Part shown: positions 27,344 to 41,616 of the stretch, in pieces | How positions within the stretch are numbered: the first letter of the stretch is position 1 | Layout: each line of letters opens with the position of its first letter | Source: Xylaria sp. FL1777 | Taxonomy: Eukaryota > Ascomycota > Sordariomycetes > Xylariales > Xylariaceae | Direction: 5' to 3' | Length of the DNA: 64,000 nucleotides | Assembly (NCBI GenBank): GCA_022578965.1 | Contig: MU400615.1 | Location: 1 to 64,000 of the forward strand | Position numbers and translations under genes: made by a program | Notes under the pieces: model-generated | Told to the model about the DNA's origin: nothing | Databases searched by the model: none | What the model saw: the letters and a program-made list of their open reading frames with translations, nothing else

Positions 27344-29204
27344 ACCTATCTTAAGTTGGCTAAGTTGTTTCAGTAAGGGCTGTGGCGCGCGGCTACAAGG
27401 TATCCGAGAGATCGGGAACTGCTATATTTATTGTCCGACTTAATCTGTGCACTATCGACCTGCTCTATACGTACCTAAGGTAGACCAACTCGACTACCGA
27501 GATATCTGGGTGGTGTGGTTGCTGCGAAGCAATTGCCTATTCCTCCATGTACCACGTACTGTTGGAGAAACAAGGCACAGGTAGGTACCTACGTAAGGTT
27601 TACAAAATACCTGCCACCGGGAGTACTATACTCAACCTCATCAACATACCTACCCAGAGAAGTATACTATTGACTTGCTCACCCTTCTTCATTGCCTAGG
27701 ATGTAATACAGTAAGCCAGGTAGCCACCAAGGTACCTACCTACCCATACTATTTGTTATTCTAGCTTTAAATGTCGGTCTGAAATTTCAAGATCTTTGCT
27801 AACGTAGTCATCCTACTGTATGGTATACCTAGTGGTTGAATTGACTGGATGTATACTAGGTACTTAGGTGTACCACTATGCGGACAAGTGCGGACTTGGC
27901 CCTGGAGATGCTGTTTCGTGTCTGTGGCACGGAATGCAAGATTTGAAATAAAGCTCGCAGCTCACTGCACTCTACACTACTGCGTACCTACCTGCGTACA
28001 TAAGGTACGGATACGTAGATATACTGTACGGTATACACGGTGCATACCTGCATACTCCATCCCCAATAAGCTGCAGTCGTGGAAATTGGTCGGCTCTTAG
28101 ATGTATTGTGTATGTACAGTACACACAGCCATTGGGTCAGTAGTATGTAGACCTTGCACTGCAGGTAGGTAGGGTAATGAAATGACCCGATAGAATTTGA
28201 CTTGTTTTCAACCAATCCTTCATGTCGCGTTAGGTTGTGTTGTGTTGTGTTGCGTTGTGTTGCGTTGCAAGGAATAGCAACATACATAGTACCTACATGC
28301 TCATACTGCGTAAGTAAGTACGTGTACCTAGTGGTAGGTATGATGATGTGTCTGTCTGAAGAGGGATTGTTTGGTGTATGCAAGGCGCGTGTGCACTGAC
28401 AGCTAGCTGTGCGTGCAGTCAATCTCGCATTTTGAATTTTGATCAATAGCAACCCATCTATTGATGAGCAATGGCGTTGCCCCAACAACTTGTCATCAAC
28501 TTCTTGAAATACATAGTATTATAACCTCTCTGCAAGAACACCCAAGTCACTGTCCGCAACAACATAGTGGGGTGGCTACCTACCTATTTACTTACACTAG
28601 GTAGGTAAGTAAATGGTTATGCTTACACTATGCCTATGTTGCCTTTATTACAGATTACTCGCGCCTCAGGAGGAGGTATGTATCGACCGGCCAGACCTAA
28701 TACCTCGAGGATACTTCGAGGTATACCTGAGTAAGTATTTTGGGTATGCGACATCGCTAGTAGATTTCCTCGAGGGGTGTGACGTTGAGGCGGATCCATA
28801 GCGTAGGCTAATGCAAATGCCTACAAATACCTGAGCAGCTTTTACAGTAGTTTATAAGGTGGGGCCTCACGTGAGGCTTGGGGTAGTTACCTCTCTTGGC
28901 TAGAAAACGTCCATTTGTGGGGTTTGGGGGAGGGGCGTGTGTATACAAACTACCTACCTACCCTACTGTAGTATACACCGTACCCTTGTCGCGGGCACAA
29001 GAAACCTGAAGTTTGAGGTTCTGACCTGAGCAAATGAATTGAATGCAAAAGCCCTGACATCTCGCTCCAAATAATCCCCCCCCCCTTTCCCAAACCAACA
29101 GCCCCAACCGGATTTTTCTGCATTGTAATTGTGATACAGACGTATGGATGATGACCCGAACTTGCACGTTCCCAGCCAGTTGATGTCTGTCCAATGTCCA
29201 GGCT

Positions 29205-29255
29205 CTCTCTGGCTCTCCTCTCTCCTCTCTCTCAGTCTCTCGGTCTCCCTCTCAT
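29205..29255. repeat. CT-rich simple repeat
   Basis: Mostly CTCT with single interruptions (TCTCTCTGGCTCTCCTCTCT and onward). Confidence 0.85.
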
Positions 29256-29295
29256 TTTTTATTTATTTCATCGAGCTGTCCATGCCAGCTGGCTG

Positions 29296-29418
29296 CGTGT
29301 ACGTGTGTGCGTGTGTCTGTGTCTGTGTCTGTGTGCGTCTGCCTGTCTACCTGTGTGTGTCTCTCCGCGTGTGTGTGTGTGTCTCTCCGCGTGTGTGTGT
29401 GTGTGTATCGACGTGTGT
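29296..29418. repeat. GT-rich microsatellite with nested minisatellite
   Basis: Alternating GT with C interruptions. Around 29354-29400 a unit of GT repeats followed by CTCTCCGC occurs twice in tandem. The open frames crossing it on both strands are by-products of the repeat. Confidence 0.9.
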
Positions 29419-31290
29419 AGGTTGGTTATTAGTAACGATGTTGCAATGCTGATACAATACAAGTCAAGTCCGCCGCCAGCACGCGTGTTGTATCTAGCAT
29501 GCTTGTTGTCATGTCACCAACACACCTGGCCCAGGTAGCTATGTCATGTACCGGTAGTCAAACTGGCTGCTAGTCGACTCTCTCTCTGTCTCTCTCCCCC
29601 AGTTACCGTCTTCGTCTATCCATCCAACTACAGCAAGCACATGGTCTGTCTGCCTACACGCCAGGTCAGCCTCGAGACCTGATATACCTACCCTACCCAC
29701 ATAGTAGAGGCAGGGACGTCTTTTTTTTTTTTTTTGTTTATCTATGCTATATTACACCATAAGCATACACCAGCTATCTACCTATTGTACGTGAACCAAT
29801 TATACGCCTCTGCATTTTGGATGTCGACCGTCGCCATATCCTTCACCCCCATGGTATTTCCGGCACTCAGCATCCAGCATTCATCACTCGGTATCCAGGG
29901 TGTTCTTCACCGTCACCGTGTACTGTAGCCGGGAGCTTGTTAGCGATGCAGTGTTGTCGGCGTTGTCAGTGTTGCTTGTTACTTGCCTCCACCACGTTGT
30001 CTCTTCTCTCCTCTTCCCGCCTCCCTCCTCGACATATGCTCGCTGGCCTCTCACGGCCCGACGAGACTCACCGACTGTGTGGCTTTCTCTGAAGACATCT
30101 CGCGCTTTTTCTCAGTGAGTAGTTCTCTCGGGCCTGGTTTCCACTCCTCCGTCATCGTTACCCTCGTCGTCGTCCTCGTCGGGTTTGTTATCGTCGTTGT
30201 CCGTCATTATTGTTCTTCCCCGTACTCTTCTTATTCTTCTTGCCCTTCTTCCTGTTCTTTCTGCATTACACACTACACTGCACTGCACTGCCCTACACTG
30301 CTTTGTAGTTATTATTATCATTACTACCTCCACTCCCTTGTCGTATCTTGTCATGTCGTCTTATCCCCATCATCTCGTCCCGTCCCGTCCTAACCTTGCC
30401 ATTAGGCAGGCCCACCTGGGATTGTACAGTACTCTCATCCCACGTACTGCTGTACTGTACTACTACTTATACTCAGCCTGCATGATGTGCGGTAACCTCC
30501 TGTTTCCGCCCTCTGCCTACCTACATGTACTTATAGTATCCTGCTGGCCCTATCTAAACCTCAACTCTTCCCCTTCCTATTCTGATATCATATTTATGTC
30601 GCCTTGTCCACCCTAAACACCGATATACCTGTACCCTATCCCCTCTGTACAGGCTGCCACGATATCCATAGTCCACTCGACAACATGCCAGGTCGGCTGA
30701 CTCGGTGGTAGATTCGACGTGAGCCTCATCTGTCTGTCAGGACGTCCTGCTCCCCACCCACGGCTTGTCGAGTGTGCCAGCGGGTTTCGGCTCCGTGGGG
30801 GAGAGACAAATCTACTCAGATCACAAGCTCATATCTCGGACCGGTTTCGTCTAGCAGCTTGTTTGATTACTACGACCGGATCTCCCGTCAACTTTATTCC
30901 CACCGTTCGGTCTATCTAGCGTCTTGTCCCTAGTCCGGGACGTTCACGAATACGCCTACAGAGTTCTGTACCAGTACATACATAATACATCTGTCCGTTA
31001 TCCCTACCGATTTGGTCACGGTCACACTTCTCGACTGCTACCCATCCCCACACTCTCTCACCAGGTCCAGGGGTTCCGCTGAAGCTAAACACGGCTCAGG
31101 TATAGCATCTAGTGGCTTGTGTGGTTTACCGTCGTTGCACTCTGTTTCCGCTTATTTCGACTGCTGCTGCCGATTGCTGACACTGCTTGCTGCATTGCTG
31201 CTGGCGGCTTTGACGGCAAGTTGGCAGCCAGCAGCCGGCCATCATCGGTTGCCCATCGAGAACAACCACCACAGACAGAGCAGGCAAGCA

Positions 31291-32580
31291 ATGCCCCCTC
31301 AGCCATCATCGGCTAGCCAGGTTACCAGCAGTAGCAGCAGCAGTGGTACTGCACCCCCATCGACCGTTGCGGCCTCGACCACGGCTCCAATTCCCAGTGC
31401 CACCACCACCACCACTACCACCACCTCCATTCCCACCACCATTCCCACCATTCCCACTAGCACCGCTACGCCAGCGCCTGGCCCTGCAGCTCCTACAGGG
31501 GCGATCGCGCTCAAGCGACCGGCTGCATCCGATCTGCAGCGCATTGCCGGCACCAGCGCCACGCCGTCCAAGAGGCAAGCTACTGGTTCTGGTAATTACA
31601 GCGCGCGGTCCATCCCGAATCCAACAAGCGCCGCCAGTGCCATTGCCAGTGCCAGTGCCGGCGCCAGTGCCAGCAGCGATCCGAGTCGCTTCGAGTCGCC
31701 CACACTACGATCCCACCCCCAACTGTTCTTCAAGCCATCGCTCGCCACGGCCACGGCCACCATGCCTGCCCCCGCGCCCGCCCCCGCGCTCATCACCGAG
31801 GATCAGCTGCACGACCGGACCCCCGAGCAATTGATTGCCACCATCCTCCAGCTCCAGAACCAGCACCAGCATTTCCTCGCGCAGATCAACGCCCAGTACG
31901 AGAGCATCAACCAGCAATTGACCGATCTGAGGAGCGGCCTCGTCGCTTCCCACCAGGCTGCTGCGTCGGTTCGTTTCATCGCCATGTTAGGTAGCTTCCC
32001 CAATCCTGGTGCCCATTGCTGACTGCTTGTGCGTCTCCTGCTGTTGTAGGCCCTGAGTTCCAGAGACCAACCCGTGCGATCCATCATACCGCCGCCTCCC
32101 GCACCTCCGCAACAAACTGCCGTTCCGCCGCCACCGCGACCGCCCACGCAGACGCCCACACGTGCCACGCCTCGTGTACCACCCGCCTCTCCCAGCCACC
32201 ATATTGCTCCCAGATCTTCCGTGTCGGCATCAACGCCGACTCCTGCCGGACCTCCGCAATATGATTACCGAACCGTGGCCACGGTGGAGGAGGTGTGGAA
32301 AGAGTATCGCGAAGGCATGGGTGGCCAGCCGGCCATCGAGAAATTAGACTCTCTGTGGGGATCGAGATGGCGGCCAGAGCCTCGTGGTCGGACATGGTAC
32401 TCTAGACGAAAAGTCATTTGGGATAAGATCCGAGAGTTCATAAACGAGGGTATGGACGAAGACGCTGCGGTACAAGAGGTCGAGAAACTCCGTGAGGGAG
32501 GGACTATCAACAAATTAATCCGGATGCTACAGGATGAGCGGAAGGACAAGGGTATTGGCGATGATGGCATGGTCTCCTAG
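31291..32580 (+). CDS. GCR1_C-domain DNA-binding regulator, 402 aa
   Basis: Two exons, 31291-31968 and 32050-32580, joined in phase 0 by an 81-bp intron (donor GTTCGT, acceptor TTGTAG, branch-like CTGAC near 32022). ATG 31291 is chosen because low-complexity regulator sequence begins there in good context (AAGCAATG). The frame is open back to 31012, but that part lies in a C/T-rich leader. Residues 1-165 are Ser/Thr/Pro/Ala-rich, with T-runs and AS repeats. Residues about 170-235 are Gln/Leu-rich and predicted coiled coil. A Pro-rich linker follows. Residues about 299-376 match the GCR1_C/Msn1-Hot1 DNA-binding domain: VEEVWKEYREG, a WGSRWRP core, WYSRRKVIWDKI. Proteins of this family act in the nucleus, often in glycolytic or osmostress control in yeasts. 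The targets here are unknown. Confidence 0.82.
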
Positions 32581-35500
32581 ATTCCGAGTGTCATGAAAAC
32601 ATACATATATGGCTGGCGTTCTCGGGGCAGCATTGATACCACGCATGACGGATTTGATTGCATTGGGAAATGGATCGGTCTTGTGTTACGAATATATCTC
32701 AGGCTTATTTTTTTACAGCCATTCATTGTCGCTGCGATACAAGCCTGCAGACTACCTTTGCGCAGCGGTGGCTACGATACGACGAGGCTTCGCTTACCAG
32801 GTGAAACAACGGTCAACGCAAATGCTTGGGCAGGAATTACAATTATCCTCCAGGACTCGGCAGAAACTAACACGCTTCTTGAGACGCTTATCGCTTCCCC
32901 TCGACCGGTTGTCAAATCAGAGAATACGACTTGCTCACACACCGATGAACCCGAGTTGTGGATGACGCTGCAATACTATGCGGGGGGTCAAGCAAAGAGC
33001 CCCAGCTTGTGTGTGCTAGCAGTCGCTGGTACTCTTACGTCGGTAGCAAACTTGCATAGTATCTCTACGAATACCGGTTCGGTGTCGTGTAGGATGAATA
33101 TTTTGCTTAACGAACCAAATCAGCCAGCCCGGATCGACTCAGATTACTTGCCTTACTGAATAAAATTACACGTCTCTGTGAATGGGTACCGAGCTGAACA
33201 TACAATGGAATGGTCATCTGTGCCTGGGGCTCCGTAATATCATAGACACAATGTTTTTGAATACATGCAGCTATCTGGGAATTATCGTATGTATACCTTC
33301 AAGCTTTGAAGCTTCAATGTCCCAATCAGCCGTGCGTCGCATCGGGTGCTGCATTTTGTGCATCAATGCAATGCCACCTGGATGACTACCGTTACAGTAA
33401 GCATGCTCTATTCTTTCGCAAGACTTGTGATGCCGATACCCGAGAATATCCCCAAGACGGAGGCTGTGACGGCGGCTACGGACCGCGATAAATACAAATA
33501 TCAAACCCCCACTGTGTCCAGACGTGATAACAACTGTCCATCCCACAAATACCCATGTAAATACACTCCAACGGACCGGTCGCCAATGGCTGCTGCAGCA
33601 GTTCAATGTTGAACAGCGCGAGAAAACCTCCGGCAAGAGTGCCATGTTTCATACAGATTTTTATCCCCGAATGCACGATCATGTCACTTTTTACATGCGA
33701 GCTGACTGGCGGATGATTCAAGAAACAAGTAATCCCCTCATGCAAACGAGCTCCCTACCAAGCTTCGTCGAGACATCGAATCTCTCATATTACAATACAA
33801 CACATAGTGCCGTTTATTAGGGCAGTACCAATACTGCGCCTTTCTATGATGTTCGTATACATGAGAGTAGTCCTCGTGGAGGCTAGAGAGACCTAGGGAT
33901 TATGTTAGGACGTTTTGCCACCAAATCGAAGCGTACCTTTGGCAAATGTCCTTGCTGACCCCGTCTATTTTCCTTCTGCCTTTATTCATTCCCCGGGGCA
34001 TCGAGGGCATTCTCATGTCAACGACATGTATATCTACTGATGCCTCTACTACACCTCTCCGAAGCACGATACGGGGCCTCCATCGTTTTCAGCCTAGGTA
34101 CAGGATGCGCAGTTCTAATTCTATTCCGGGATACTACCGCCCTCCGAATAAAGACCGGCCGTATTTTCCCGGATCTGCTCCTGGCATATTGGCTACTCCA
34201 GTTACACGGAGTAGAACATATTTCGGCGCGGCGGGATATTCAAGGGCTGTTGCATCACACGTGCAGATCACGAACAATTTCTCAACAAGGAGAAATCTCT
34301 ATTCTTTGACGTCGGCCTTCCACGGGCGCGTTTCGTAAAAGGTCTCGGGTTTTCTTTCGCACACAGGTACTCTTCTTCCAGGTCAGCGTCGAGCTAGTCC
34401 GACGGACTTCGTGTCCCGAGACTCATCGACCAAAGCATAGCGGTCAAGTATGGCACTCACGACGTCATGATGGCACCACTACCAATATAGAGCTAGTAGC
34501 AGCATTGCTGAAGTCGGACCTCGACCACACGTCGGAGGCGCTAATATCAAACTCACATGCTTTTGGGGCATCGTCTTGGCCGTGAGGGCAATGGCCATTT
34601 GTATCCAACCATGTCCCAATTTCAACTACCTACATTCCTTCGGAGACGGCCCGAACCTGCTGCCTTTATAGAACGATTTGGAGATTCAATCTCATCTTGC
34701 TTAGCAATACGGATAGGTCCTAGAAGTCAGGTGCTAACTTGACTAACACGTAGATCACCGATTCACCGACGTGATCGGCGACAAACCGGGTAAAGATGAA
34801 AGCTGAAGAGCGGAGAGCAAAATCATACCACCACGGCCGGACCGGACCAGGCGGCATCGTAGACACACGAGCCACGAGTGTTATCAAAGCTCAAGCAGTC
34901 GCCAACGCTCGCGAGTTCCTCTACGTCGATCGATTAATCGGGTCAAATCCGTCTTCAGATTATTCGCGTCGGAAGATTTCGAAACGCAAATGGAAATGGA
35001 GATATTAACGACGCCACAAGTCCTCGGCACGCAATCCAACACGCGGGTCAACATAGGGGCGTACATTCTGAGACCTTTAGCTGCAAGGATAAATATGAAA
35101 GCTACAAGCTTAGCAACGCTAAGCTTGCTGTCAATATATCGGATCATTGCGACGAACAATTTATCAAGTAGTTATAAGCCCTGGTTTCTCAAACAATTAG
35201 GCTAGGTTTAGCTATAACCGCATGGAAAGGCTCGGAACAGTGAAGATGCCGGCTTTAGACGTTGTCAATAACACTGGCCGCGAGTCTTCTCCGGCCTGGG
35301 GAACTGTCGAATAGACAAATACAGTTGGCTACCTTCATATTGTTATTTTCTTTTATCATTTTCAGCTGTTCTAAGCATTTTTTAGTCCTATTAAGGAGCC
35401 TAAAGAATTTAGTTATAAGTGTAGTTATATAGGTAGTTAGTCATACGGACAGCTGTGCCAACGGCCACGTAGGGTCGAAAACCTAGAGAAGTAAATTTAA

Positions 35501-37421
35501 ATATAGTGACTAGGCCAACGCCTGGGTGTATATTCTCTCCTAATCACTGCATATATCCATAATGAGAGTTTCCCAGCTCGGAATTAGTAACGGAGCTTAT
35601 TTACAGAGGTGCTTATGGATACTCATAGGATACAGATACGAAAATTCTTTGGCGAAGTTGTCCTTTATGGGTAAAGTCGGTATTCGAGTTATGTAAATAT
35701 TATCCTGAGGGCATTGAGGCTGACATCAATGTAATGGTTGCTTTCGTTTTTCCTTTCACTGGATTTTTCTGATGCAGTTGTTTCTGAAGTTGGCGATGAA
35801 ATCCTTTAAATCTACTATTCTATCTATAGAGATACTCCTATGTCAAAAACTAGTCATAACGTGAATAGCTGCATCTGTCACGATGCTACACTTATAGAGT
35901 GGAGAGGTAACATGTTTGTAACCAAGACTAGCAACAAAGAGACTCTATAACCTCTTGCGCAAAAACCAACACAACCCATACATATAGTTAACTATTCTTC
36001 GTTGAGGCCATATTTTTTTTTCACTCCCCATCCCACTGTCTGGTAATAAAATCAGAACAGAATCATTTTTCTTTATTTTGATCGGATCACATATTACATA
36101 GTCTTATCATTTCATACTATTTCATTGAATAGTCGTTTGCAAGTGCTAAAATAGCAGTATTTTGGCTGAGCAATTTCGTTGCGTGTTTTCAAGAGGCGTG
36201 CGGAACGCGCTCATATCTAGATGAGTATCCAATACGAAAATACTCCGATGATATTTAGAGCAGGGAGGTGTTGTTATTATAATTATAAATACTTCCAGCT
36301 AATTCCTACTATTAGGTGCTCACTTGCAACACCGATATTTGTTGCTGCCAATACTTGACTCAAGTTGTATGTTTTCAGAATTAGTCGTTATCTCACAGCA
36401 AATATGTTGCGACGGCTGTCTGGGGTAATGGGGGCTGTATGTATGAATAGTGTGACGTCAAGGCAGTATATGTGATATGCAATTGGGGTAGAAGTGTCTA
36501 GGTCAGCGAAGCCAACGCTAAAAGGTAACGATGAAATGTATGATGTGGATATAGAGATATATTACCGGGATGGCGATAATTCAGATCTAGACACAAGAGC
36601 TCATGAGTTACGGTTATGGCCACCCCCAGTCTGCATGCTTACCGCCTCGACCATTTCAGAATGGAATGTGAGAGCTACCATAAGCAAGAAAATGACCAGT
36701 ACAACAATTTAGTGGTCCATCCCCGCGAAACTTTCCTAGAATAGCAAACCGTCGAGTCAAGGATAAGCGCTCAGTCGTAGGGACAATGGAGCCAACGACA
36801 CCCCAGGGGCCGCTAAGACCATTGAGGGCATCAAACGTCCCGTTGAAGCCAGTCAAGCTGAGAGTGTGTTTAGGATATCTCAACAGGGAGCCATGTTTCG
36901 GATACGGTCAGAGTCGTATAAGAAGCTCGAAATGCAAAAGAGCTAGGACGATTACCGCTTGCTACTCGAAAGAAAGATACAGGAGACGGCGACCCGACTT
37001 CCAAACGATGCAGAAAAGGTGCGAATGATCTCCCACTTATCCTCGTGTCCCTTTACACTCTCCATAAGCCCAGACGCAAATCCCATAATAAATGTTGCGA
37101 TGAACATTTAGGGCAGAAATATTCACAAGAACTGTGTCATTCGCAAGCCACCAGGAATAAGATGCCTATATTGCGGCTTCGTAGGCACGGTACAAGACGA
37201 CGAGGCGATCACGCCGAAGAAGCTTGCCCCGCCTGCAGCAATGTGTGCGATTGTCAGAGGGTATTGTCCCGGAGTGACTAGATAGCCCTAGCAGTCACAT
37301 AGTAGGTAGGAAAGGGGTTGGTAACCATATATGGGTGTGTGTGGGTTTGTCAATTGGCCCCTAAGGCTTCCCAATATCAGTTGATGGGAATAGCTCATAT
37401 ATATAATACATTAAGTTCACT

Positions 37422-37444
37422 ATATAGACCCCAGGGGTCTATAT
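37422..37444. repeat. perfect 11-bp inverted repeat with 1-nt spacer
   Basis: ATATAGACCCC, then A, then GGGGTCTATAT. It could be a dimeric protein-binding site or an excision footprint. No gene is adjacent. Confidence 0.85.
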
Positions 37445-40400
37445 GTGACTATATCACCTGACAGCGATAAAGCCATTGTTTGGAGGCGACAATGCAAAAG
37501 AGGCGGGGCTCATATTCCGCGGGACCAAATTCATTATCAATATCTGCGGCGGGAAGACGATGGTCGTTCTCGTCAATTTGAAAGGCGTGCTAGACTTGTG
37601 CACCGAGATATTCAAGAAAGAAGAGGCTATGCCCGATGGCCCAACTAGCTTCTTTGCCCGACTGAGTAATATTAAAGCAGAACACCCAGGAAGGAAGCAA
37701 CTGTCTAGACGATAGACTGAAGGGTCTCGATATAACAAGGGCTGGTGTCAGGGCTTGGAACTGAGTTGTTGAGTTGTCCGCCCATATGTCTCAGATTAGC
37801 GAGGGCTGAATAGCTTCATTTCTGGTACACGAGACAGTCTCAATAGGTCTCAATTCAGCGCAGTACGGTCCCGGTGTCTCACCGAACTATGCGTCTGGAG
37901 ATAGCACAAGATGTTCAGCTGATTCAACGCGTGTAACACTCGAAGTCTCAATCAATCAATGATCATCAATTAACCTATATTTCACAGTTCCAGTTTACTG
38001 AGTGCTGGTTACGCAAATCATGATCCCTCTTACCAACTCGGGCGTTTCCTAAGGGGGATTTTCTAGTATGAATTTTTCCCACATTGTAATTGCAGCTTCG
38101 TTTGTAATTATGCGTTATTAGGCAAAATCTCAGACTCGGAACTTACCACAAGAGTAGATTATGAGCAAGGTAGATATCTGATATTAACTTACTGTTAATA
38201 GGGATGGGCGTACGGTAGGGTCTGGAACCACATATAGGCACATACTGAGCGGTCGGCAGCTCATTATACTTAATCTATGTGTTGGTAATTATTGGTAGCC
38301 TGTGTCCGAGGACGGTCCTGGTGCAATAAATGAAAACAATAAAGGACAACTAATGAAATTGTGTTAGACTTGTAACTAATATAGAATTATGTCGGTAATA
38401 GAGCTACACTTAACATAATAAAAGTGCTTGACGAAAGAAAGGCGGATATTTCATGTAGAAGACCAGACTAACAGAATACAATGGTGGCCGAACAAAAGTC
38501 CCATATGAGGTGGTACAACGTCACCAAATATTATATCCCGTGTCACTCAGTACCTTGAATTATAAGCACGGTGAACTAATGGCTCGCTTTATTAGTCTAT
38601 GCTCGCTTGAAATTCTTAGAATCGACTTCAAGTTTCTTTATAAGCATATCATGCACTCCATAGTCAGGAGTATTATGTTTATTTGCCTCGTGAATTTATG
38701 TTGCCTTCGCCTTTGATGCTTGACGATTTCCCATAGCCAGCATTTGTGTTTCTCATGCCGATGGATGCATTCCACTTTCATTTTATCAAAATTCCAAGCA
38801 TCTATGTTGATAAATTTAGAGTGTTCCTCTATTATTAGGAACTGGCCCTTGGTTACACTAGTGAGTGCAAAATAATGAGGAGCAGAGGTACGCGATAGTC
38901 AGATATGCGACATATACTTTAGCGTCACCAACTAGGCGTCTTCCGCCATCTGAGACATCTAAAGAAGCATATATACTTCATACAGATAATAGAATGTGTG
39001 GCGGTCTAATTATAAATATAAGCTCGGACACTAGTCCCTGCCAAAGGTATCGGTTGTAACCGTGCTCCCACTATAGTTAAAAACCCAAACTTATAATCTT
39101 GTTATTAGTGTTCTATCCATATATTTTATTTCTGACAGAGAAAAACTGAATAGACGTGAATAGTAAAGCTGGCTCTAGGAAGTTACTATTGGGGTAGATG
39201 TGACCAAAAGCGCTTGGAGGAAGCTAATAAGGAATTGAGTGGGAAGATGTGTAATGACTTAACGTCATGTATGATCTACCCTTATTGCGCCGAAGGCCAG
39301 CTGCGCTTAGCATCAAGATCCAAGTTATAAAAAATGGTTGAGGCCTAAGAAATTTAGTGAGAAGGAGTTATATTTCAGGTATTCCAGTGGCTGTGTCTTA
39401 TCATGTCGACGATGGTGAAAGTGATGCATCCACTGGAAAACGGTCTGTGAGAAGCATTAGGGTTGTCATCGATGATACTTTGATGATTCTCAATGAGCGG
39501 ATAGAGCTGTATATTTATGAAGAGGAAGAAGAGGATGGACGTGCACCGTTTGATTGGACCGAGATAGAGACTGCTGAGTAGTGGCTTCAGGTATGACTGG
39601 ATTGTAGGGTGAGCCAGACATGTACGAGGTAACCGATTGGCCATGAGTCGTACTGTACGGGGCCAAGGACCGATGATTAGAAGAGATCATGATGCTGCCA
39701 CGAGGGCGACCTGTAATGTCCATCTCGACATTTCATGGTTATCTAGTCAGGTAGTCTTGTGTGCAGCACGGGAAATAATTGTGACTCTACGGCGAGCACT
39801 AGAATGCGGAGGTATGTACGACTTGACCAGCATCTACTATCGAATTATAGACGAAAAAAAGGTCAGCGCCCGTTGACTTGGCTTTGCGATAGGCCAAGTA
39901 ATGCAGTCATCAACATTCTCTTGGGTAAACGAGTGTGGGCGTGGGGGAGTAGAGGGCCATGCTCGGTTGTCAATTGTTCATCAATTCTAGGAAGTACTGT
40001 ATCTTAATACATCCCATATTTGCCTGACAGTAAATGACGCATCGTAATGTAGTGGCTCCTCTAATACTATGTACCGGTCATCTGCTTTAGTTCTCTATGT
40101 GTGTGTGTGTGTCAAGGACATCACACGATTTGGACTAAAAAGATTAGCACCTATCGAATGGTCTTATCAACGATTCGGTGTCGCCTCTGCCATCGAGCAT
40201 AGATAGTGATTAGGGATTGCGATATTGTTCGTCATTTCTAGCTCATCGCCTGCGCCACGTGAGCACCTTGTTGGCAACCTTGAGGGCACTTTCGAGAGGT
40301 CATGGAATGCACACACACGTGTATATATATACCTGGGGAATGGGCGGCCCAACCTATTCGGATCGCCCACAGTAACATTGTCACAAATTATTTGGATGGA

Positions 40401-41554
40401 GACCCGTGTCATGGTCATAAGATTCAATGATATTTCCCAATGCCGCGCGAACCTGTCTATTGACTCCTACGATGGTGTAGCGAGTCGATCTTTAATCGAG
40501 GCTTCTTGCCAATCCCTATCCAAACGACAGGCAGCGGCGGCTCCGGGTGCCTCGTCTCAATGTCTCGTTATTGTCGTCTATCCAATGATGGCATCTCCCC
40601 TCGGCATACGCCAAGGGCAACTTTTATAACGGAGACATATTTACGTATGCTTGCTCCTGAAGATTGAAGCCGTCGTAAGGTGGCTGCTTCGTTAGGCTCG
40701 CTTAGCCGTGAGTCAAGGAATTCCGGCTGGGTGATTGCGGCTTTTTGGCTCTGCAAAAGTCGTCAAATAGAGATGGTGCACCCGAACGCGAACATCAATA
40801 CCCGAGTAGGATGCTTCCTGGACGAGCTCTGGGGCGGACGCACCAATAGCGGGGATCCGATCAGCTGCAATGTGACGCTGTGCTGCATTGCACGAGGGGC
40901 GAGAAAGGAAAGCCGCGCTAGGCACCGTCAATGCTAAGCAGATACCATGTTCTCTGCTCCTGCATGTATGCTTATGCTTATGTAGACAGTCGACAACACG
41001 ATCCGAATGGCCAACGAAGCCAGCAGACAACCGGTTTATTTCATAGCCCCCACGAAATCTACGGCGCTAGCTCTGATTGTGGCTCTGATTGTGGTTATCC
41101 ACGACACAGGGAGGAGACGCCAGAAGTAACTGGCATTATCACTTATCGCGGGGTCGTGGGCGCCTCTCTTCTCACGCAGGCTGCATTTGAGACATGCGAT
41201 GAATTGGGGAGTACGGCCTCTGTATGGCTTCTGTACGACTTAACGAGTGAGGTCTTACAAAGAGGGGTTTACCAACAGCCCTTTATCATTCGTGCGCCGC
41301 CTCTCGTCCGACGTCTCACATAGACGAGCCTGTGCGAGCTGACGTAGTAGACGGCCACGTGGGGTATTGGCTATTCCTTCCGAGAGACGGAGTGGTGAAT
41401 CAAGATGCAAGAAGTGATGATAGGGGGGTGATGAGGGGGGGGCTGACAGGCAGATCTCCCTCTCAGCATGGAGGAAGTGCCTATGTCCTATGTAGGTGCT
41501 CGGGATCGGGCTAGTTGTTGGCTCTTTGTTGTGTCATGGTTACCAACAAGTATG

Positions 41555-41616
41555 ACCAAGACATCGATCAAGATGTGGACGGAGACGTGGACTAAGACAT
41601 CGACCAAGACACAGAC
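41555..41616. repeat. imperfect tandem repeat (AAGACATCGA.. units)
   Basis: Three or four degenerate 12-18-bp units of the type GACCAAGACATCGATCAAGA, GTGGACTAAGACATCGACCA and AGACACAGACAG. Frames through it give K/T-rich peptide repeats without other support. Confidence 0.5.

Larger units (their letters stand above)
25331..31290. other. non-coding region with microsatellites and a pyrimidine-rich leader
   Basis: About 6 kb of ordinary composition without a gene I can support. Open frames here are short, lack recognisable domains or are low complexity (such as the Cys/Val-rich frames across the GT repeat at 29144-29538). GTAGGTAG/CTACCTAC tracts recur, for example at 27321-27343. From about 29,580 to 31,290 the plus strand is C/T-rich, as is common upstream of well-expressed fungal genes, so part of it is probably promoter and 5' UTR of the GCR1_C gene. 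Confidence 0.6.

Noticed and set aside
27988..28488. 166-aa minus-strand frame
   Set aside because: It runs through TGTGTTGTGT and GTAGGTA simple repeats, gives runs such as NATQRNTTQHN, and has no domain.
29144..29538. Overlapping frames of about 100 aa on both strands, rich in Cys/Val or His/Thr
   Set aside because: They are products of the GT microsatellite.
31012..31290. Upstream extension of the GCR1_C gene from ATG 31012, giving a hydrophobic segment
   Set aside because: The stretch is pyrimidine-rich leader-like DNA. A membrane segment does not fit a nuclear regulator, and ATG 31291 has better context.
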